The notes: a model not told the origin generated them from the sequence alone. 64,000 nucleotides of DNA from Vitellaria paradoxa (GCA_019916065.1 CM034241.1:10391223-10455222); one strand, 5' to 3'. Shown: positions 10,225 through 23,400, counted from the stretch's first letter. A program made the numbers and translations.

Positions 10225-12438
10225 GCCTCTTTTTCTTTTTTTATTTTATTATTTTGTGGAATATAAAGATAGTAAATAGCTCTTTGTACTTATATTTAAT
10301 TTTAGAAAAATTTATAAGTTTTATTTTATTTGAATAAATTTCCAATCATCATCTTATTTATAACCAAACCCTTATCATAGGTTTTCGGCTTCAAGATATC
10401 CACAAATATCTATAAAATTATTCCAATATTTAGGAAGGTATTAAATAAGTTTCATTAAATTTACTTAATCATAAAAATATAGTTATATAACTTGCTAGGT
10501 AGACAAAACAATGCCTAAAAGAATCAATTAAAATAAATCAAATTTATTTAAAGAAGACCAAATGAGGAAAGAATAAGTCCATTGTTTCATTTGGGCATTT
10601 TTATCAAATACTTGGTTCTACTTTGACCATTTTAGTTTGAATAAGTCATCTAACTATCTATGATGAAATTGATTGTCTAAGTCAGTTATTATAAATAAAT
10701 GATACATAATATCTAGTTTAAAATAATTTAATATCAATTGGAAAATAACTAACTAGCATCAACTTAACAGTCCACTTCAGTATTATATCAAATAGTATAA
10801 GTGTTTTACTATATCAGGTCTTGTGAATAAAATTACACATCAATAGAATTTATTAACATGATAATAATTAACAGAAGAAATTGAAAATTTAAATAAATCT
10901 TTAAACATAATATTCTAAAAAAACTTTAAACAAGCATCAATTAAAGGCTAAGCAGAGAAAGCAGCTTAAAAGAAATTTCATATAAAATAGAGCGGAACTC
11001 CAATATCTATAAACTTTATATCTGTAGAAACTAGACTTTAAAACCTACAACTTTCATGTTTTACACTTTTAAAAATTCTATGGTCTAAATGTGCAATAAC
11101 AGACTTGAATTCAGTTTGTTTAGAAGATACAATTTTACACATGCTCAGTATTTTGAGCATAACTTTTGACTCACAAATTGGATTGATGCAAATCTTTTTG
11201 GGTTGGAAAGCAAACTTAAAGGGCTACAACTTTTCTGTTTTGGCTGAAGCCTAATTCCACCATTTTAGGGGTTAAGAACACATCAGAATTTACAAACAGA
11301 GAGCTGTCAGCGTGCTGGGCTACATCAGTCAAAGTTTCAGTTTCGCTACCCCCAATATACGGGTATTATTTTTTTATCACAATCAAATTTCATACTTTAA
11401 ACCCAGAAAATGATTTAGCTTCAAAATTGAAGGCATCAAATATATTTTAGGAGGTTCGTCATCTTACCTCAATGAAGATATTGGTGACCAAGCCTGTGAA
11501 GGAAAAAGGAGTTGAACTTTGAACACCACCCAATTAGAAAATTCTAGGCCTTTCTTCTTCCTCCAAGAAACACCTAATCTCTAACCATACTAAATAATGA
11601 TTTTTTTTCTTACTTATTTTTTTTTTCTCTTTGAAGGCACACCAATTTTTAGGAAGTCATGGGAGTGTAGAGAAAGTGTAGGTAGAGAAAAATAACCTCC
11701 ACTTCCTAGACTTGAAAGCCACTAAAGTAGGATTATGCATTAGGTAGTGTAATCCAAATAATCTAGCTTTGCCTTTTTGACTTTTTAGCCACATAATTTA
11801 AGAGAGGTATTGGAGGATGGATGAAGATGGGTGGCATGATCCAGAAATCATGCTTTGCTTTATTGACTAATAAACCAAATAATTTAAAAGAGGCATTGGG
11901 GGAGGTGTATGGAGGTGGCATGATCCGAGAATCATGCTAGCTTTTTGACTAATTAAACATAATGCTAAATCATGCTTGCTAAATTATTTGAAAGAAAGCT
12001 TTAAAGTCATCAATGTAGGGTCTTCTTTTTGACTAATAAACTAAATAATTTGAGAGATGTGAGAGATGTATGGAAGAAAGGATGGATAGAAAATGAAGTT
12101 TGTCGGGAAATGATTTAGAGTTACTATTCATGAGTCAACTCAATGAGTGATAAAGTGAGTTGAAGTGAGTTGAGGTGAGTCAAAGGAAAGGGTTGACCCA
12201 TGGGTTAATGGGCTTGGGTTGAACTAATTAGGTAATTGGGCTAGGAATTGTTTGGATAAAAGTTTAGAAATTCTACATTAAACTCTCACATAGGGTGAAA
12301 TTAATTCCAAAAATCTTTCTAACTAATTTTATCATTCCAAAAATTTTAAATGATCAATTTCCTAAATTTTTACTATAATAAATATCACCACCACACTTAA
12401 GCAAATTAATTAAGAGAAAAAAAATTTAGGTTATTACA

Positions 12439-12460
12439 ATCCAGCCCCCTTAAATAAATT
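12439..12460 (-). other. Element B polypurine tract
   Basis: The minus strand reads TTTAAGGGGGCTGGAT immediately before the LTR start TGTAATAACC. The conserved TTTCGAGACGAAATTT-like motif is upstream of it, as in element A and before LTR H. Confidence 0.8.
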
Positions 12461-12488
12461 TCGTCTCGAAATTTACACAAAGCATGAC

Positions 12489-13990
12489 TCAAGTGTTAAA
12501 CAAATGATGATATCGTTCACGCATAACAGACTCACACTCCTAGCTGGATTCCTCTACACCATGGTGCCTCCACAACACTCAAACCAATGGAATGGTTTTT
12601 CCTCGTAGGACTTGCTCACGCCGATCCTCGATCTTAACCGGTTGTTGTTCAAATGTAACATCTTGCTGAATATCAAGTTCAGTCCAATCAATCGCATGAC
12701 TCAGGTTAGCTTCATACTTTCGAAGTATGGATACATGAAATACATCATGAACACGTGATAGTTGAGGTGGTAGAGCTAGCTGATATGCAACCTGACCAAC
12801 CTTTGCAAGGATTTCGAATAGTCCAATATATCGGGGGGCTAACTTCCCCTTTTTCTTGAATCGTGTGACTCCTTGACGTGGGGAAACTTGAAAAAAGATA
12901 TGATCTCCATCCTCGAACTCCAAAGGTCGTCTTCGTTAGTCTGCGTAGCTTTTCTGGCGACTCTAGGCAATAAGTAGACGTTAACGAATGATAGTAATCT
13001 TTTCTGATGTTTCCTTGTTTAGGTCGGGTCCTATCATCACCGATTCTCCTACTTCGGCCCAACACAAAGGAGAGCAACATAGCCTCCCATATAACGCCTC
13101 ATAAGGTGCCATTCCAGTACTTGCTTGATAATTGTTGTTATACACAAACTCTATCAATGGCAAGTGTTCTTCCCAGTTTCCTTTAAAGTCTACTATGCAA
13201 GCACGAAGCATATCTTCTAATGTCAAAAATAACCGTTCTGACTATCCATCCGTCTGAGGGTGAAATGCCGTGCTAAAGGTCAATTTAGTACCTAAAGCCT
13301 CCTGCAGACTCTTCCAAAATTGAGCTATGAATAATGGATCTCGGTCAGATACTATGGAGACTGGTGTTCTGTGAAGCTGGATGATCTCGCGGATATATAG
13401 CTCGCTGCGCTTTTGGAGTGTGTCGGTAGTGTTCATGGGTAACAAATGTGCTAACTTTGTTAATCGATCAATAATAACCCATATGGAATTATTTTTCTTC
13501 AATGTCTTAGGTAAGCCCACTACAAAATCCATTGCAATGTGCTCCCACTTCCATCAGACACAAGTAATGGTTGGAGTAATCCAATTGATTTCTGGTGTTC
13601 TGCTTTGATCTGCTGGCAAGCAAGACATTTAGCTACGAACCGAGCAACATCCTTCTTCATTCCCTTCCACCAATACTGTCGTGCTAAATCACGGTACATC
13701 TTTGTACTTCCAGGGTGAATGGTAAATCTTGAATTATGGAACTCATACAATATCTCCTCCTGAAGGCCATCAGAATTCGGGACATACAACCTTCCACAAT
13801 GCTGTAGTCCTTGATCAGAGCAAAGTGTCCATCCTTCTAAAATATCTCCAGATAAGATTTGAGCTATCATCTTCTTGCATTCTTCATCATGTTGTTGCGC
13901 ATCGATCACCTTAGTAAGTGTCGTGGGAATTGCCATCAAAGAATAGTTTGTCACTATAACATTTTCCTGATCAAATCTAATCTCAAATTC
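12489..13990 (-). pseudogene. Element B integrase with decayed chromodomain
   Basis: The zinc-binding region (about 13600-13780) keeps HPGSTKMY and CLACQQ. The core (13242-13532) reads MDFVVGLPKT, DRLTKLAHLLP and SIVSDRDPLF, ending HPQTDG and then a stop where Gln is expected (CAG to TAG). The domain resumes at [12 protein letters not shown] and APYEALYGR (12981-13226). After a gap come EFEDGDHIFFQVSP and RGKTIPLV (12579-12923), then a stop, VLWRHHGVEES, a stop in place of Trp, and RERYHHLFNT to the natural end. The order matches element A's integrase. At least three stops make it non-functional. Confidence 0.9.
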
Positions 13991-14044
13991 ATTCACAGAA
14001 ACTAGCATCTTCCATTCCCACACTGCCAAATTTGCCAATGTTGA

Positions 14045-15330
14045 ATATGATTTCCTACTAAGTGCATCTGCTACAACATTTGCCTTTCCTGGATGATATA
14101 GAAGGGTGAAATCGAAATCCTCCAGATATTCCATCGAGCGTCGTTGTCATAGGTTCAGGTCTTGTTGGGTGAACAGATATTTCAGACTCTTGTGATATGA
14201 AAAGACTTCAAACTTTTCACCGTACAAATAATGCCTCCAAAGTTTCAATGCAAAAACAATTGCGGCCAATTCTAGATCGTGGGTTGGATAGTTCTCCTCA
14301 TGGTTTCTTAGTTGTCGAGAACCATAAGCGACTACATGGTCCAATTGCATTAGCACACAACCCAATCCTTCCCTTGAGGCATTATAGTATACTGTATATC
14401 CTACCCCTCATTCTAGTATGATTAGAACCGAGGCTTGAGTCAATCGAGCCTTCAACTCTTGAAAAGCTCTTTCACATTTCTCATCCCAAACAAACTTAAC
14501 ATCCTTGCGGATTAATCACGTCATGGGTGCAGCAATCCGAGAAAAGTCCTTAATGAATCGTCGGTAGTACCCTGCCAAACCGAGGAAACTTCTTATCTCG
14601 AAGATTGTCTTCGGTTGCTCCCAGCTCATTACGGCTTCTACTTTTGTTAGGTCCACAGCAACACCATCTATTGAGACTATAAGTCCCAAGAATGGTATCT
14701 TTGTTAGCCAAAACTCACATTTGCTAGCCTTAGCATACAGTTGGTGATCTAATAAAGTTTGTAAAATGATATGAAGGTACTATTCATGCTCCCGTTCATC
14801 CTTTGAATAAATAAGTATGTCGTCAATGAAGAATACAACAAACTTATCCAGGTATGGACGAAAAACACAATTCATAAGATCTATGAATGCTGCTGGCGCA
14901 TTGGTGAGTCCAAGAGGCATAACCACAAACTCGTAGTGCCCATATCTCGTATGGAAAGCTGTATTTAGAATATCTTCCTCTCGGATACGTAATTGATGGT
15001 ATCCTAATCGAAGATCGATCTTAGAGAAGAATAGTGAACCCCTCAATTGATCAAATAAATCATCTATATGGGGCAAGGGATATTTGTTCTTGATAGTGAC
15101 TCTGTTCAGCTTTCTATAATCAATACACAGCTGTAAACTTCCATCTTTCTTCTTTGCAAAAACAACTGACACTCCCTAGGGGGAAACACTGGGTCGAATG
15201 AATCCTAGCTAGAGTAATACTTTTAATTTTTGAAGTTCTACTGGTGCCATTCGGTAAAGGGTTACTGAAATTGGTACAACCCCTGGCTGTAGATCTATAC
15301 GAAAATCTATTTCCCGCCAAGGTGGCAAAC
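14045..15330 (-). pseudogene. Element B reverse transcriptase and RNase H
   Basis: The RT (14780-15172 and upstream) shows [46 protein letters not shown], the [11 protein letters not shown] segment and the catalytic FIDDILIYS with both aspartates present. RNase H follows with [18 protein letters not shown] and [17 protein letters not shown] (14147-14365), and ends with YHPGKANVVADALSRKS (about 14045). It would copy element RNA to DNA and degrade the RNA. Stops and frameshifts between 14365 and 14780 break it. Confidence 0.92.
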
Positions 15331-15481
15331 CGAGAAGCTCCTTGGGAAAAACATCTGGGAACTCACAAACTACTCGAGGGAGAGCAGTCTATAGACGCTC
15401 CTCATTCAAAGTCAGATTGGCTAGCAAGCTATTTAATTGTCTACAACCTCGAGAATGTACTGAGGATATAATTGGATCATC

Positions 15482-15820
15482 TCAGGAATCTCCTTGGATA
15501 CAGAATCGAGCTCCCGATGGAAGAATCGCCGACACACGCTTCAGATGATAATCAATAATTGCTTGGTGTAAAGACAACCAGTCCATTCCTAGAATGACAT
15601 TGTAGGTGTTCATATCCAACCAGATAAGATCACATTCTAGTATGATCTCCCCGAATTGGATTGTACAAGATCTAGTGAGCCTATTTGCCACAGTGTTATT
15701 TCCCAGAGGGGAATCAATGGTTAAGGTTCCACTCAATTCCTCTGGTATTAATTTCAATGAACGTGCACATTTAGAAGATATAAAGGAATGTAAAGCACCA
15801 TTATCAACTAGGATTACCAC
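15482..15820 (-). pseudogene. Element B aspartic protease
   Basis: The frame reads VDNGALHSFISSKCA, the flap-like middle, and YNVILGMDWLSLHQA at the end. This is the retropepsin-like fold of Gypsy elements that cuts Gag-Pol. The active-site triad, normally D-T-G (intact in element A as VDTGALHSF), is D-N-G here through one C-to-A change, so activity is doubtful. It lies in the usual place between gag and RT. Confidence 0.85.
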
Positions 15821-15827
15821 CTAAGTA

Positions 15828-17090
15828 CTAAAGAGTAATGAGGTAACCTAAATAACTATGTTCTCTGGTACCGCTATAATGGGTTCTGGTGCCTCCCAAT
15901 GGTTCAGTGCAAATACGCGTCCCTGCAGAATAGTATTGTTCTCCTCCACCACGACCTCGTCCTCTGCCATTGTTCTTCTGTTGTTCTTCTTGCTGGTTCA
16001 TGTTAGGATTTTGAGAAGGTGGTCTTTGTTGAAAATGTTGTTGTGGAGATAGGTATGCGATCCATGCTGGTCCTAGATTTTGCAAATTCTGCTGATTTTG
16101 CTTAGCATACGTCATTGCCCTCTGAGGACAATCCCTTTTAAAATGCCCAAGTTGCCCACACTGGTAACATGCCTTTGGATTTTTTTGTTGATGCTGAGGT
16201 TGACTCCTTCCTCCATTTCTCTTTTGTGGTTGACCACTATACTGTTTGTTGTTTTCAGAAAATCTACCTCGTTTCTGTCTAGCATGGCTCTTGATTAAAC
16301 CCTTGGATGTTGATCCTTTAAGCTTGGCAGTGTCCTGAATTTTCATTTCCACTGCGATGGCTGCCCTCACAGCTGCGGCATAGGAGGTGTGCATCATTCT
16401 AATAATTCATCCTCGAATGTCAGTCCGTAAGCCCCATGTAAACTGATCAGCCTTTGCCTTTTCAGTTAAGTTTAAATTATGGGCATTCTTGGACAGACTA
16501 GCAAACATTGCTTTGTACTACATTACAGTCACGCTACGCTGCTTCAGGGATAAAAACTCCCGTGTCTTAGCATCCTTGAAGGTTTGTGGCAAGAAGTGAT
16601 CCATGAACAATTCTTCAAACCTTTCTCAGGTCATAGTTGCAGTATCATGACTTCCCTTAACGAAAGTCCACCATTCATATGCACCACCCCGCAGTCGGAA
16701 CGTTGCCAAGGTTATCTTAGTAGCATGACAAGTTATTCCCATGGTCTCTAAAATACGAGAGATTTCTTTGAACCAGTTCTCAGCTGCTACCGGTTCTGGT
16801 TCGCCATGAAATGATGGTGGGTCCTACCGTAAGAAGTTCCTTATGCCATCATCATGCCTCCTTATTGGCAGTGTTGGTGGTGGTGCTTCTGCTACAGTTG
16901 ATGCTGGCATCGCCGCTAGTGCTTGTGGATTCATCTGTATGAATTGGGCCATAACTGTCACCATATCTCGGATAGCTTGGGCCATCTCGTTGTTCGCATT
17001 GGTGGTGGTTGCAGATTGTGCATTTGTTGATTGCACCCTATTTCGACTATTGTTTCGGGGTCGTCCACTGCCTCTTTCGGTGTTTTACAT
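15828..17090 (-). pseudogene. Element B gag
   Basis: The likely ATG at 17088-17090 is followed at once by TAA, so translation would stop after one residue. The open frame beyond reads NTERGSGRPRNNSRNR, a basic N-terminus typical of these elements. The capsid-like gag domain runs about 16450-16820 (FHGEPEPVAAENWFKEI, ATFRLRGGAYEWW, ERFEELFMDHFLP) with stops at 16626-16628 (Trp to TGA) and 16518-16520 (Gln to TAG). A CCHC zinc knuckle, CYQCGQLGHFKRDC, is intact near 16130-16175. Gag would form the particle and bind RNA. Confidence 0.9.
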
Positions 17091-17165
17091 TCTATATAAG
17101 ATTGATGGGTTAGTTAGGTACTTACATACAAATACACACTACCCTTAGGTAAATCATAAACCTAT

Positions 17166-17178
17166 GGCTCTGATAGCA
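17166..17178 (-). other. Element B primer-binding site (initiator tRNA-Met)
   Basis: The minus strand reads TGCTATCAGAGCC, one base off the TGGTATCAGAGCC complement of plant initiator tRNA-Met. It lies three bases inside the LTR boundary at 17182. Confidence 0.8.
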
Positions 17179-17181
17179 AGC

Positions 17182-17230
17182 TATCACTCCCCAGATTTTC
17201 ATAACCTGAAAACCCAAGGGTGACTTGGGC
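17182..17230 (-). mobile_element. Inner end of element B 5' LTR
   Basis: About 49 bases match the start of the 3' LTR at 8556 (shared CAGATTTTCATAACC-like and CCCAAGGGTGACTTGGG). The terminal TG is mutated to TA. Similarity stops at about 17230, where element D begins. Confidence 0.75.
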
Positions 17231-17854
17231 TGATTGCTGTACCTACCCACCTTCTAACTTCGACTCCTTCCAACTCCAAAGCTTCCTCATTCGATCCAAG
17301 GCTTCTTAGGCTGCGTTTTGATGAGATCTTGAAGATTTGGGCTGAAATTTCTTTGGATTCTTCATATGAGGTAAGCTCTCTTTATCCACCATTAGAGCCC
17401 TAACTTTAAGAATAGAGCACCTAGGGTTCTTCCTAAAGTTTTGCTTTCAAATTCTTTAAAAAAATCTAACCATTAATGGAGCTTAATACTTCCATGGGTT
17501 CCATTCTTCAATTCCAAATGAGTTTTTGTCAAAACGGGAACCCACCCATGGGTCTTTATGCCTCCATACGGGTGGGAGTTGGGTTGACCGAAATTGTGGC
17601 CTTCTCAAAGAAAAATTATGCAAAACCTACTCTCTTTATATCATTGTTAAGATTTTTCAAGTGCTAGGGCCCAATTTTGGTGTGATACCCCAATCCCCAT
17701 CAATGGAAGGCATGAGCCAAGTTGTGGTCCCATGAATAGCCCAATTTACTTTTATTTAATATTCTCAAGCTTTATTAGAAGTGGGCCACTAAATTTGTGT
17801 GGACATAGGGATTGCTCTAATCTTGATTATCAATTGTTGCCCTTTGTTAGTTCA

Positions 17855-18957
17855 ATGGCACCAAGGACTAAGAAGAGAGCTAATAGGCACTTGGGAACCA
17901 TACCCTTTGATAGTGATCATTTTTGGAAAATGGATGCCGAAACCCAATATGATGACGTGTGGTGCCATAAGCCAGTGGTAGTGGAGAGGGTTTGGAGAAT
18001 TGATCAATTTAAAGGTGAGGAATTCCTGCTATTCCAAAACTTTGAGGGTCGGCAATGGTTGTCAATTACTCAGTTTCAGGCCTCGTGCATATATGAAGTA
18101 GTGTGGGAATTCTTTGCTAACATAAAAGAAAATTCAATAAACCGGAGGCATGGGAGAGAGAAACTTATCGGATGGGTCCGAGGGATTGAGATTCAAGTGA
18201 CACCGGATGATTTTGTAGAGGTATTCCAACTACCTCAGGTGCAGAACCTTGAATTTACCTACCCAATAGAAGGAGGTCCACCCCTGAACATAGTAGCAAA
18301 AGAAGTTTTAACAGATAACCAAGAGTGGACTGGTGAATATAGAAAACCACTCTCTTTGCTTAAGGCTAAATATTGGGCTCTTCATATGTTCTCGTGCACC
18401 AATCTCCTACCTCAAAATAGGAATTCTGATTGTAGTCCCACACGTGCTTGATTGATCTATGCAATAGGGACCGAGATGACAAATGATTTACCCTCCTTTA
18501 TCTGGCACTAGATTGTTTATACATTTGAGCATCAAGGAGGTCAGTTAGATATTCCATTCAGGGGAGCACTCACAGAAATATTCCGGCGAAAGGGTGCACC
18601 TATCATGGCAGACTTACCCATAGCTCCTTGCCTCCAACCCCTCACTATCGTCTCCTATGTTAAGTCCCGGGGTAACTTGGCAAAAGGCAAGAAGAAGAGA
18701 CCATCTGGTGCAAACATGGCAGGGGGGAGTAGATCTCAGCGGGCACGGGATGAGGATGATGAACTCGATGATCCCATTGCAGATTTAGTGGTGCAAATGA
18801 ACCGTCTAGAGCACAATCAGAAGGTGGATTATGGCATGCTTCTGAGGATGCAGCAGACACAACATGAGATGTAGCAGGAACAACAGATGCAGACTCATCT
18901 TCTACAGTGTATTCTAGATCACCTTCGTGATTTTCATCACCCTCCACCACATGTTTA
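17855..18957 (+). pseudogene. Plant transposon protein (Transposase_32/gag-like) in element D
   Basis: The ATG at 17855 gives MAPRTKKRANRH, then FDSDHFWKMDAETQYDD, RQWLSI, VVWEFFANIKEN, and GWVRGIEIQVTPDDFVEVF with LPQV. That pattern (a W-rich first part, VxEFxANL, VRGxxI and a final LP) is the putative plant transposon protein domain found in gag-like ORFs of non-autonomous elements. The same frame is interrupted by TGA at 18449 and TAG near 18509, then continues through a basic patch GKKKRPSG and a Gln/Met-rich tail to a last stop near 18957, with another TAG at 18872. All sections are in one frame, so it decayed by point mutations. The family's function is not established. Confidence 0.75.
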
Positions 18958-19237
18958 GAGGAGATCTTTCTCTTTATTTTCTTTCTTATTTTGTTTAAGT
19001 GTAAATTAACAACCATTTTGCAAGTTAGGTGTGAATTGTTAGTTTAAATTTGTACCCCTAAACTCGGTTATCTCTTTTATTAGAATGATAATTTTATTTT
19101 ATTTGATCTTATTTTGTTTTTCTATTTATTATCGTTATGTTATAATTGTGTGGGTAAATTACCTCTTGCTTACTACTATCTCTTGTATTATGATTTAAAA
19201 GCTTTACTTGTTTGATTTATGAAAGTACAAGTACAAT
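18958..19237 (+). other. AT-rich spacer in element D
   Basis: No frame or motif is recognised. It separates the gag-like pseudogene from the second ORF relic. Confidence 0.5.
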
Positions 19238-19786
19238 TTGACTACATTGAATAAGGATGTTAATCAAGATGCTAATGTGGGTAGTATCAGGGATCACAAG
19301 CGTAAGTGGGATGTTTTGTTTTCTAGTAGTAGGGATGAGAGTGTCTTTGAGAGTTCTTCTATAAGTTCTGAGAGTAGTTTGAGTTCTTGGCCTGACAATT
19401 TATTTATAGAAGATAATACATTGCCTTTAACTGTATATGTTCCCCATTTTTTGCCTTAGCACCTCATCAATTTTTTTAGGCTACCTGGTGGGATGAAGTA
19501 GACTTAGAGATAAATGTTAGAATGGAATGGGCAGAAATTGTTATAGCTCAAGAGTGGCCTGATGCCCACCCACTGACTTTAACCACCTGTCCATTACGTC
19601 ATCTGAGGATTTGCCTACTTGGGAAGATATGCCATTCCTAGAAGATGTACCTGATGAAATTGGTAAGTATGATGATAGTGAGCTAATTGCGAAGACTATT
19701 ATGTCACCTCCATCGTGGGAATTCTTACACCTGGTTTCTCCTATTCTTCATGATGCACTTACTTCATTTGATGATGGCATGAGGTA
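19238..19786 (+). pseudogene. Second ORF relic of element D (acidic, Ser-rich)
   Basis: An open stretch includes DHKRKWDVLFSSSRDES and a serine run. After a break another frame reads SEDLPTWEDMPFLEDV and MSPPSWEFLHLVSPIL, ending at a stop near 19786. I do not recognise the protein. Its place, after the gag-like ORF and before the hairpin/G-run module, equals that of the 208-codon ORF2 of element C, and both are acidic, but I see no clear sequence similarity. Confidence 0.4.
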
Positions 19787-19935
19787 ATATCCACACTTTG
19801 CTTTATTTTTATATTTGTCTTTTACTATGTTTTCTTTTTTCTATTGTCATTATCCACTTCATGTCATTAGTCACTTATCATTCTGTTTATATAAGCACTA
19901 ATAGTCACCTTCTCTTGTCAGTTAAGGTTCCATAA

Positions 19936-19974
19936 CACACATTGGCGACAATGTGTGATTTTAGTTTGGGGGGG
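19936..19974 (+). promoter_or_regulatory. Internal hairpin, 10-nt spacer, G7 (candidate central PPT of D)
   Basis: CACACATTG (19936-19944) pairs perfectly with CAATGTGTG (19949-19957) around the loop GCGA. A 10-nt spacer ATTTTAGTTT follows, then seven G. Element C has the same module at 37445-37480. Confidence 0.65.
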
Positions 19975-20482
19975 AGGCATGTTGCATGGTAAAACATGAT
20001 TGCATTGCATAAACAATATTTTTGACATATAGTGTCTAATGTGGGGGTGTATAACTAGTTTGAGGATGGTAGTAATCATGGAAATAAGGAATGTTTTGAT
20101 TTTCATTTGTGAGTAGGTAACTAAAGTGAGAAATTGAGTATAAATTTTTCAAATGCTTAGTAGACTTTTTACTTGAAATCAAGGGAATGACAGCGTGTTA
20201 GGGAGTAGAGTTCATGAGACATAGTCAACCAGGTATGCCAAGACACAAGTGAAGATTTAAGAACCTCTCTTTTGTTAGATTTTGAGCCTAAAACCGTTAT
20301 TTTTGAGAGGATTGAATATAATGCTCTTTATCACATTTTCTTTCATCTCACATATTTTTTTTATAGCTTCATTACGTTATTTTGCTTTGGTATTGAACGC
20401 AACAAGTTACTGGTTTTCAATTGCATGAATGCATCATTGATTCTGAAAGAATGGTGATAACCTAGGGAATGATGTTAGGCTA

Positions 20483-23400
20483 TGTAATACCTCGGACTTG
20501 TATTAAGGTAAGTATATAGTTTTTGATGTATTTTGGAGGTTAAGATATGTTAATTTAGTGGTATGGATCATTTATGGTGTTTTGGAATTGAAGACTTTGA
20601 AGGAAATGGGTTATGCAGTCAAAAGTGACATTTTGGCCAAGTGCTGGAAAATAGGGGGAACCTTGGGCACCCACCTGAAAAGAGCTTGTGCGCCCAAGGT
20701 CTTAGGCACTAACCTGAGAAGAGCTTGGGCGCCCAAGGCACAATGGTTTTGACAGATAAGTGTTTTTCTGCATTTTCCAGCCGAGCCTTACCCTATTAAC
20801 ACTTATACCTAGCTAGGGGTGAGGGGAGACCTGAGAATTACTTTTGAGGGACTTTAAAATATATATATATATATATATGGTTGATTTGATACGAGAGAGA
20901 GAGAGAGAAGTTGCTTAGAAGAGGGAGAATCGGGTGAGAAGCAAAGAGGAAGAACAAGGAAGAAGAACAAGACAACCGGGTAGGGTTTTTGAAGGTAGGT
21001 TCTTCTTCCCTCGATAGAACTCAAATTCCTTTGGTAAAATTGAAATTAGAACCCTACGAAACCTTCCTATGTAATTTATTTGTAGTTTTGATCAAGGAGA
21101 TAAGAGATTGAGTCCATCAAAGTTTGAGGGTTTGGAAGCTAAAGACACATTCATGTTGATCTATCTTCTTACCACTTGAGGTAGGGATTTAATGCCTCAT
21201 TCTTACATATGTGTTGTGTAACAAGGAGTAGATTACCATTAGAGAACCCTCTTTAAGTGTTGGTTTCATGTATGGAAGAAAATGGGAGTTATACACATGT
21301 CTATATATATGTATAGGTTGAGAGAGTGAAAGTAGTGTTTTGATCTATAACTTGACTTGTGGTTGATGAAAACTCAAATTTTTTATTTTGTTTGAAGCCT
21401 AAGAACCTTGTGTTGATGTTAGAAACTTGAAAGTTGAGGTATTTTTACATTAACTTGGTCAATTTGAGGTCCCAAGGGTGAAAAACCATAAAACCAGAAA
21501 ACAGAGCATGAAACCCGAAACTTGGCCCAGGCTGTGGGCGCACGAGGGGGACACAGTTGGGCGCCCAAGCCCCTTGGGCGCACGAGGGGGATGGGTGCCC
21601 AAGAAATTAAGGCATAGGCACTGAAGCCCCTGGGGCGCACGGCTGAGTGTCAGCTTGGGCGCCCACCGAGCCTAGGTCACTTTTCTGACATTGTTTAGTT
21701 TAGCCTTCTACTTTGGGCATATGGAAGAGTTGGTAACTTGTTTCCACATGAAACTTTTACTTGAATAGTTTCATTGATTTAAAAAGGTAAATGAGCTTTA
21801 AAAAGTGATTAAGGGTTGATTATCTTAAACCTATGGGATTTAACTTGTAAGGGTGAATGAATGCTCTCTTGAATGAAATGAATTGGAAACTTATTTTGAG
21901 ATAAGGGTCTTAATTGAGTTGAATTGTAAATATGTCTTGATGTAAACTAAATGTTGAGGTATATGAACTTGCGATTGATTAAGTGAAAGGTAACTTGACA
22001 AAGAGACATATGTTTATAATTTTTGGTAAATGTAGAGTGCTTAATATGGTTTAATCAATGATATTTGTAATGAGCTATGGAATGAACCGTAATATTGACA
22101 TGTGTGTTGAATGGTGTATATATTGATAAATGTTAAATGTTTAATAAGGTTGATCAATGTTGATATGTGATGAATCTTGGGATGAACCGAAAAGTGAACT
22201 TTTGTTAACAAATGATGGAAATTAAATGAGGCTTGGATTAAATAAATGAAGAGATGAAATGAGTTGTGCTACATGATGAAATGGAATGTGGTTGTGCATG
22301 TTGGAAAGTGATGGTGATGAATGTGAATTGTGATTGATGAGTATGGAATGTGATGAAAGATTGGTTGTGTGCCGGGGGCTGTGGTGGGGTGCGAAAATAA
22401 GAAGGGTCGTGAGATTACCCTCGGGTTGAAAGACCCGGAACCTGCGCAGGGTTTGGTGTCAATGCCAGTGGGTTAGTAGCCCACAACATTGTGTGTGTTT
22501 TGGCTCCTCGTGGCCCTAGACTGTGATCCTAAACGACGACGTCAGTTTATCATTTTCATTGGGTGTTGGTCCATAAAAGACGATATTGTGGATGCACCCA
22601 ACCCCTGAGGATTGTGTGGTTATGGCTATGTGATTGATTAATGAAATGATGGTACTGTGGATGTGATTTCATGATTGAATGATGAACAAATGTAATATGG
22701 ATGTGGATATGTGATTGAATGTTGAATTTGTGATAACGTGGTAGTGAATGTGATTAGATGTAATGTTGGGAGATTCAATAATGAGGAATAATTGGAATTG
22801 AATGCTACCTTGGGATGTTATTGAATAAAGATAAATATTGTAAATATGGTTATGTGGTCGACTATGCTTAAACATCAAAGAGATAATTGAAATGTGATAT
22901 GAACACATGTATGGAATTTCAAAGATTAAATATAAATTGGAAACTTAATCCTTCTTATGGTATTGTTGTGTAAATATATATACATATATGTATATTCCAT
23001 GTCGGTTATGTAGTTATGTTAATAAATTGTTGTGGCACTATTAAATATTGAGATAACTAGATGCTCCATGAATAGTGTGCACGTTTGGAATACATATCAT
23101 ATATGTTCGTTTGCAGCATCGTGGGCACAAGTGGATCTGTGCTCATGTCCCTGTAGATTTTTGACGTAGGTATAGGCTATAACATTCAGATGAACTAATG
23201 GGGTTGGACTAGAAGGGTGTGCATGAGCCCTACCAAGCTTAGCTAAGCTCTTGGTTATTTAGTTTAAATTACTTTTGGAATTGTAATATTGTACATTGAG
23301 GACTTGTTCGATTTGGTTGTATGGGCCATAAGGCCTGAGTTACGTATTAATGAGAGAATTGTTGAAAGTTTGTGACTTGATTATAGCCAAGGTTAAATTT

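Larger units (their letters stand above)
8556..12438 (-). mobile_element. Element B 3' LTR (3883 bp), full-length R-family copy
   Basis: On the minus strand it starts TGTAATAACCTAAA and ends GGGCGTGACA-like. It is homologous to solo LTR F and to truncated copies at 1491, 26252, 27527 and 58311. It carries two tRNA-like segments on the strand opposite to LTR transcription. The frame at 9618-9842 is not a gene. Confidence 0.92.

Noticed and set aside
17231..17854. 5' LTR of element D
   Set aside because: No similarity to D's 3' LTR and no PBS; treated as unresolved sequence of D.
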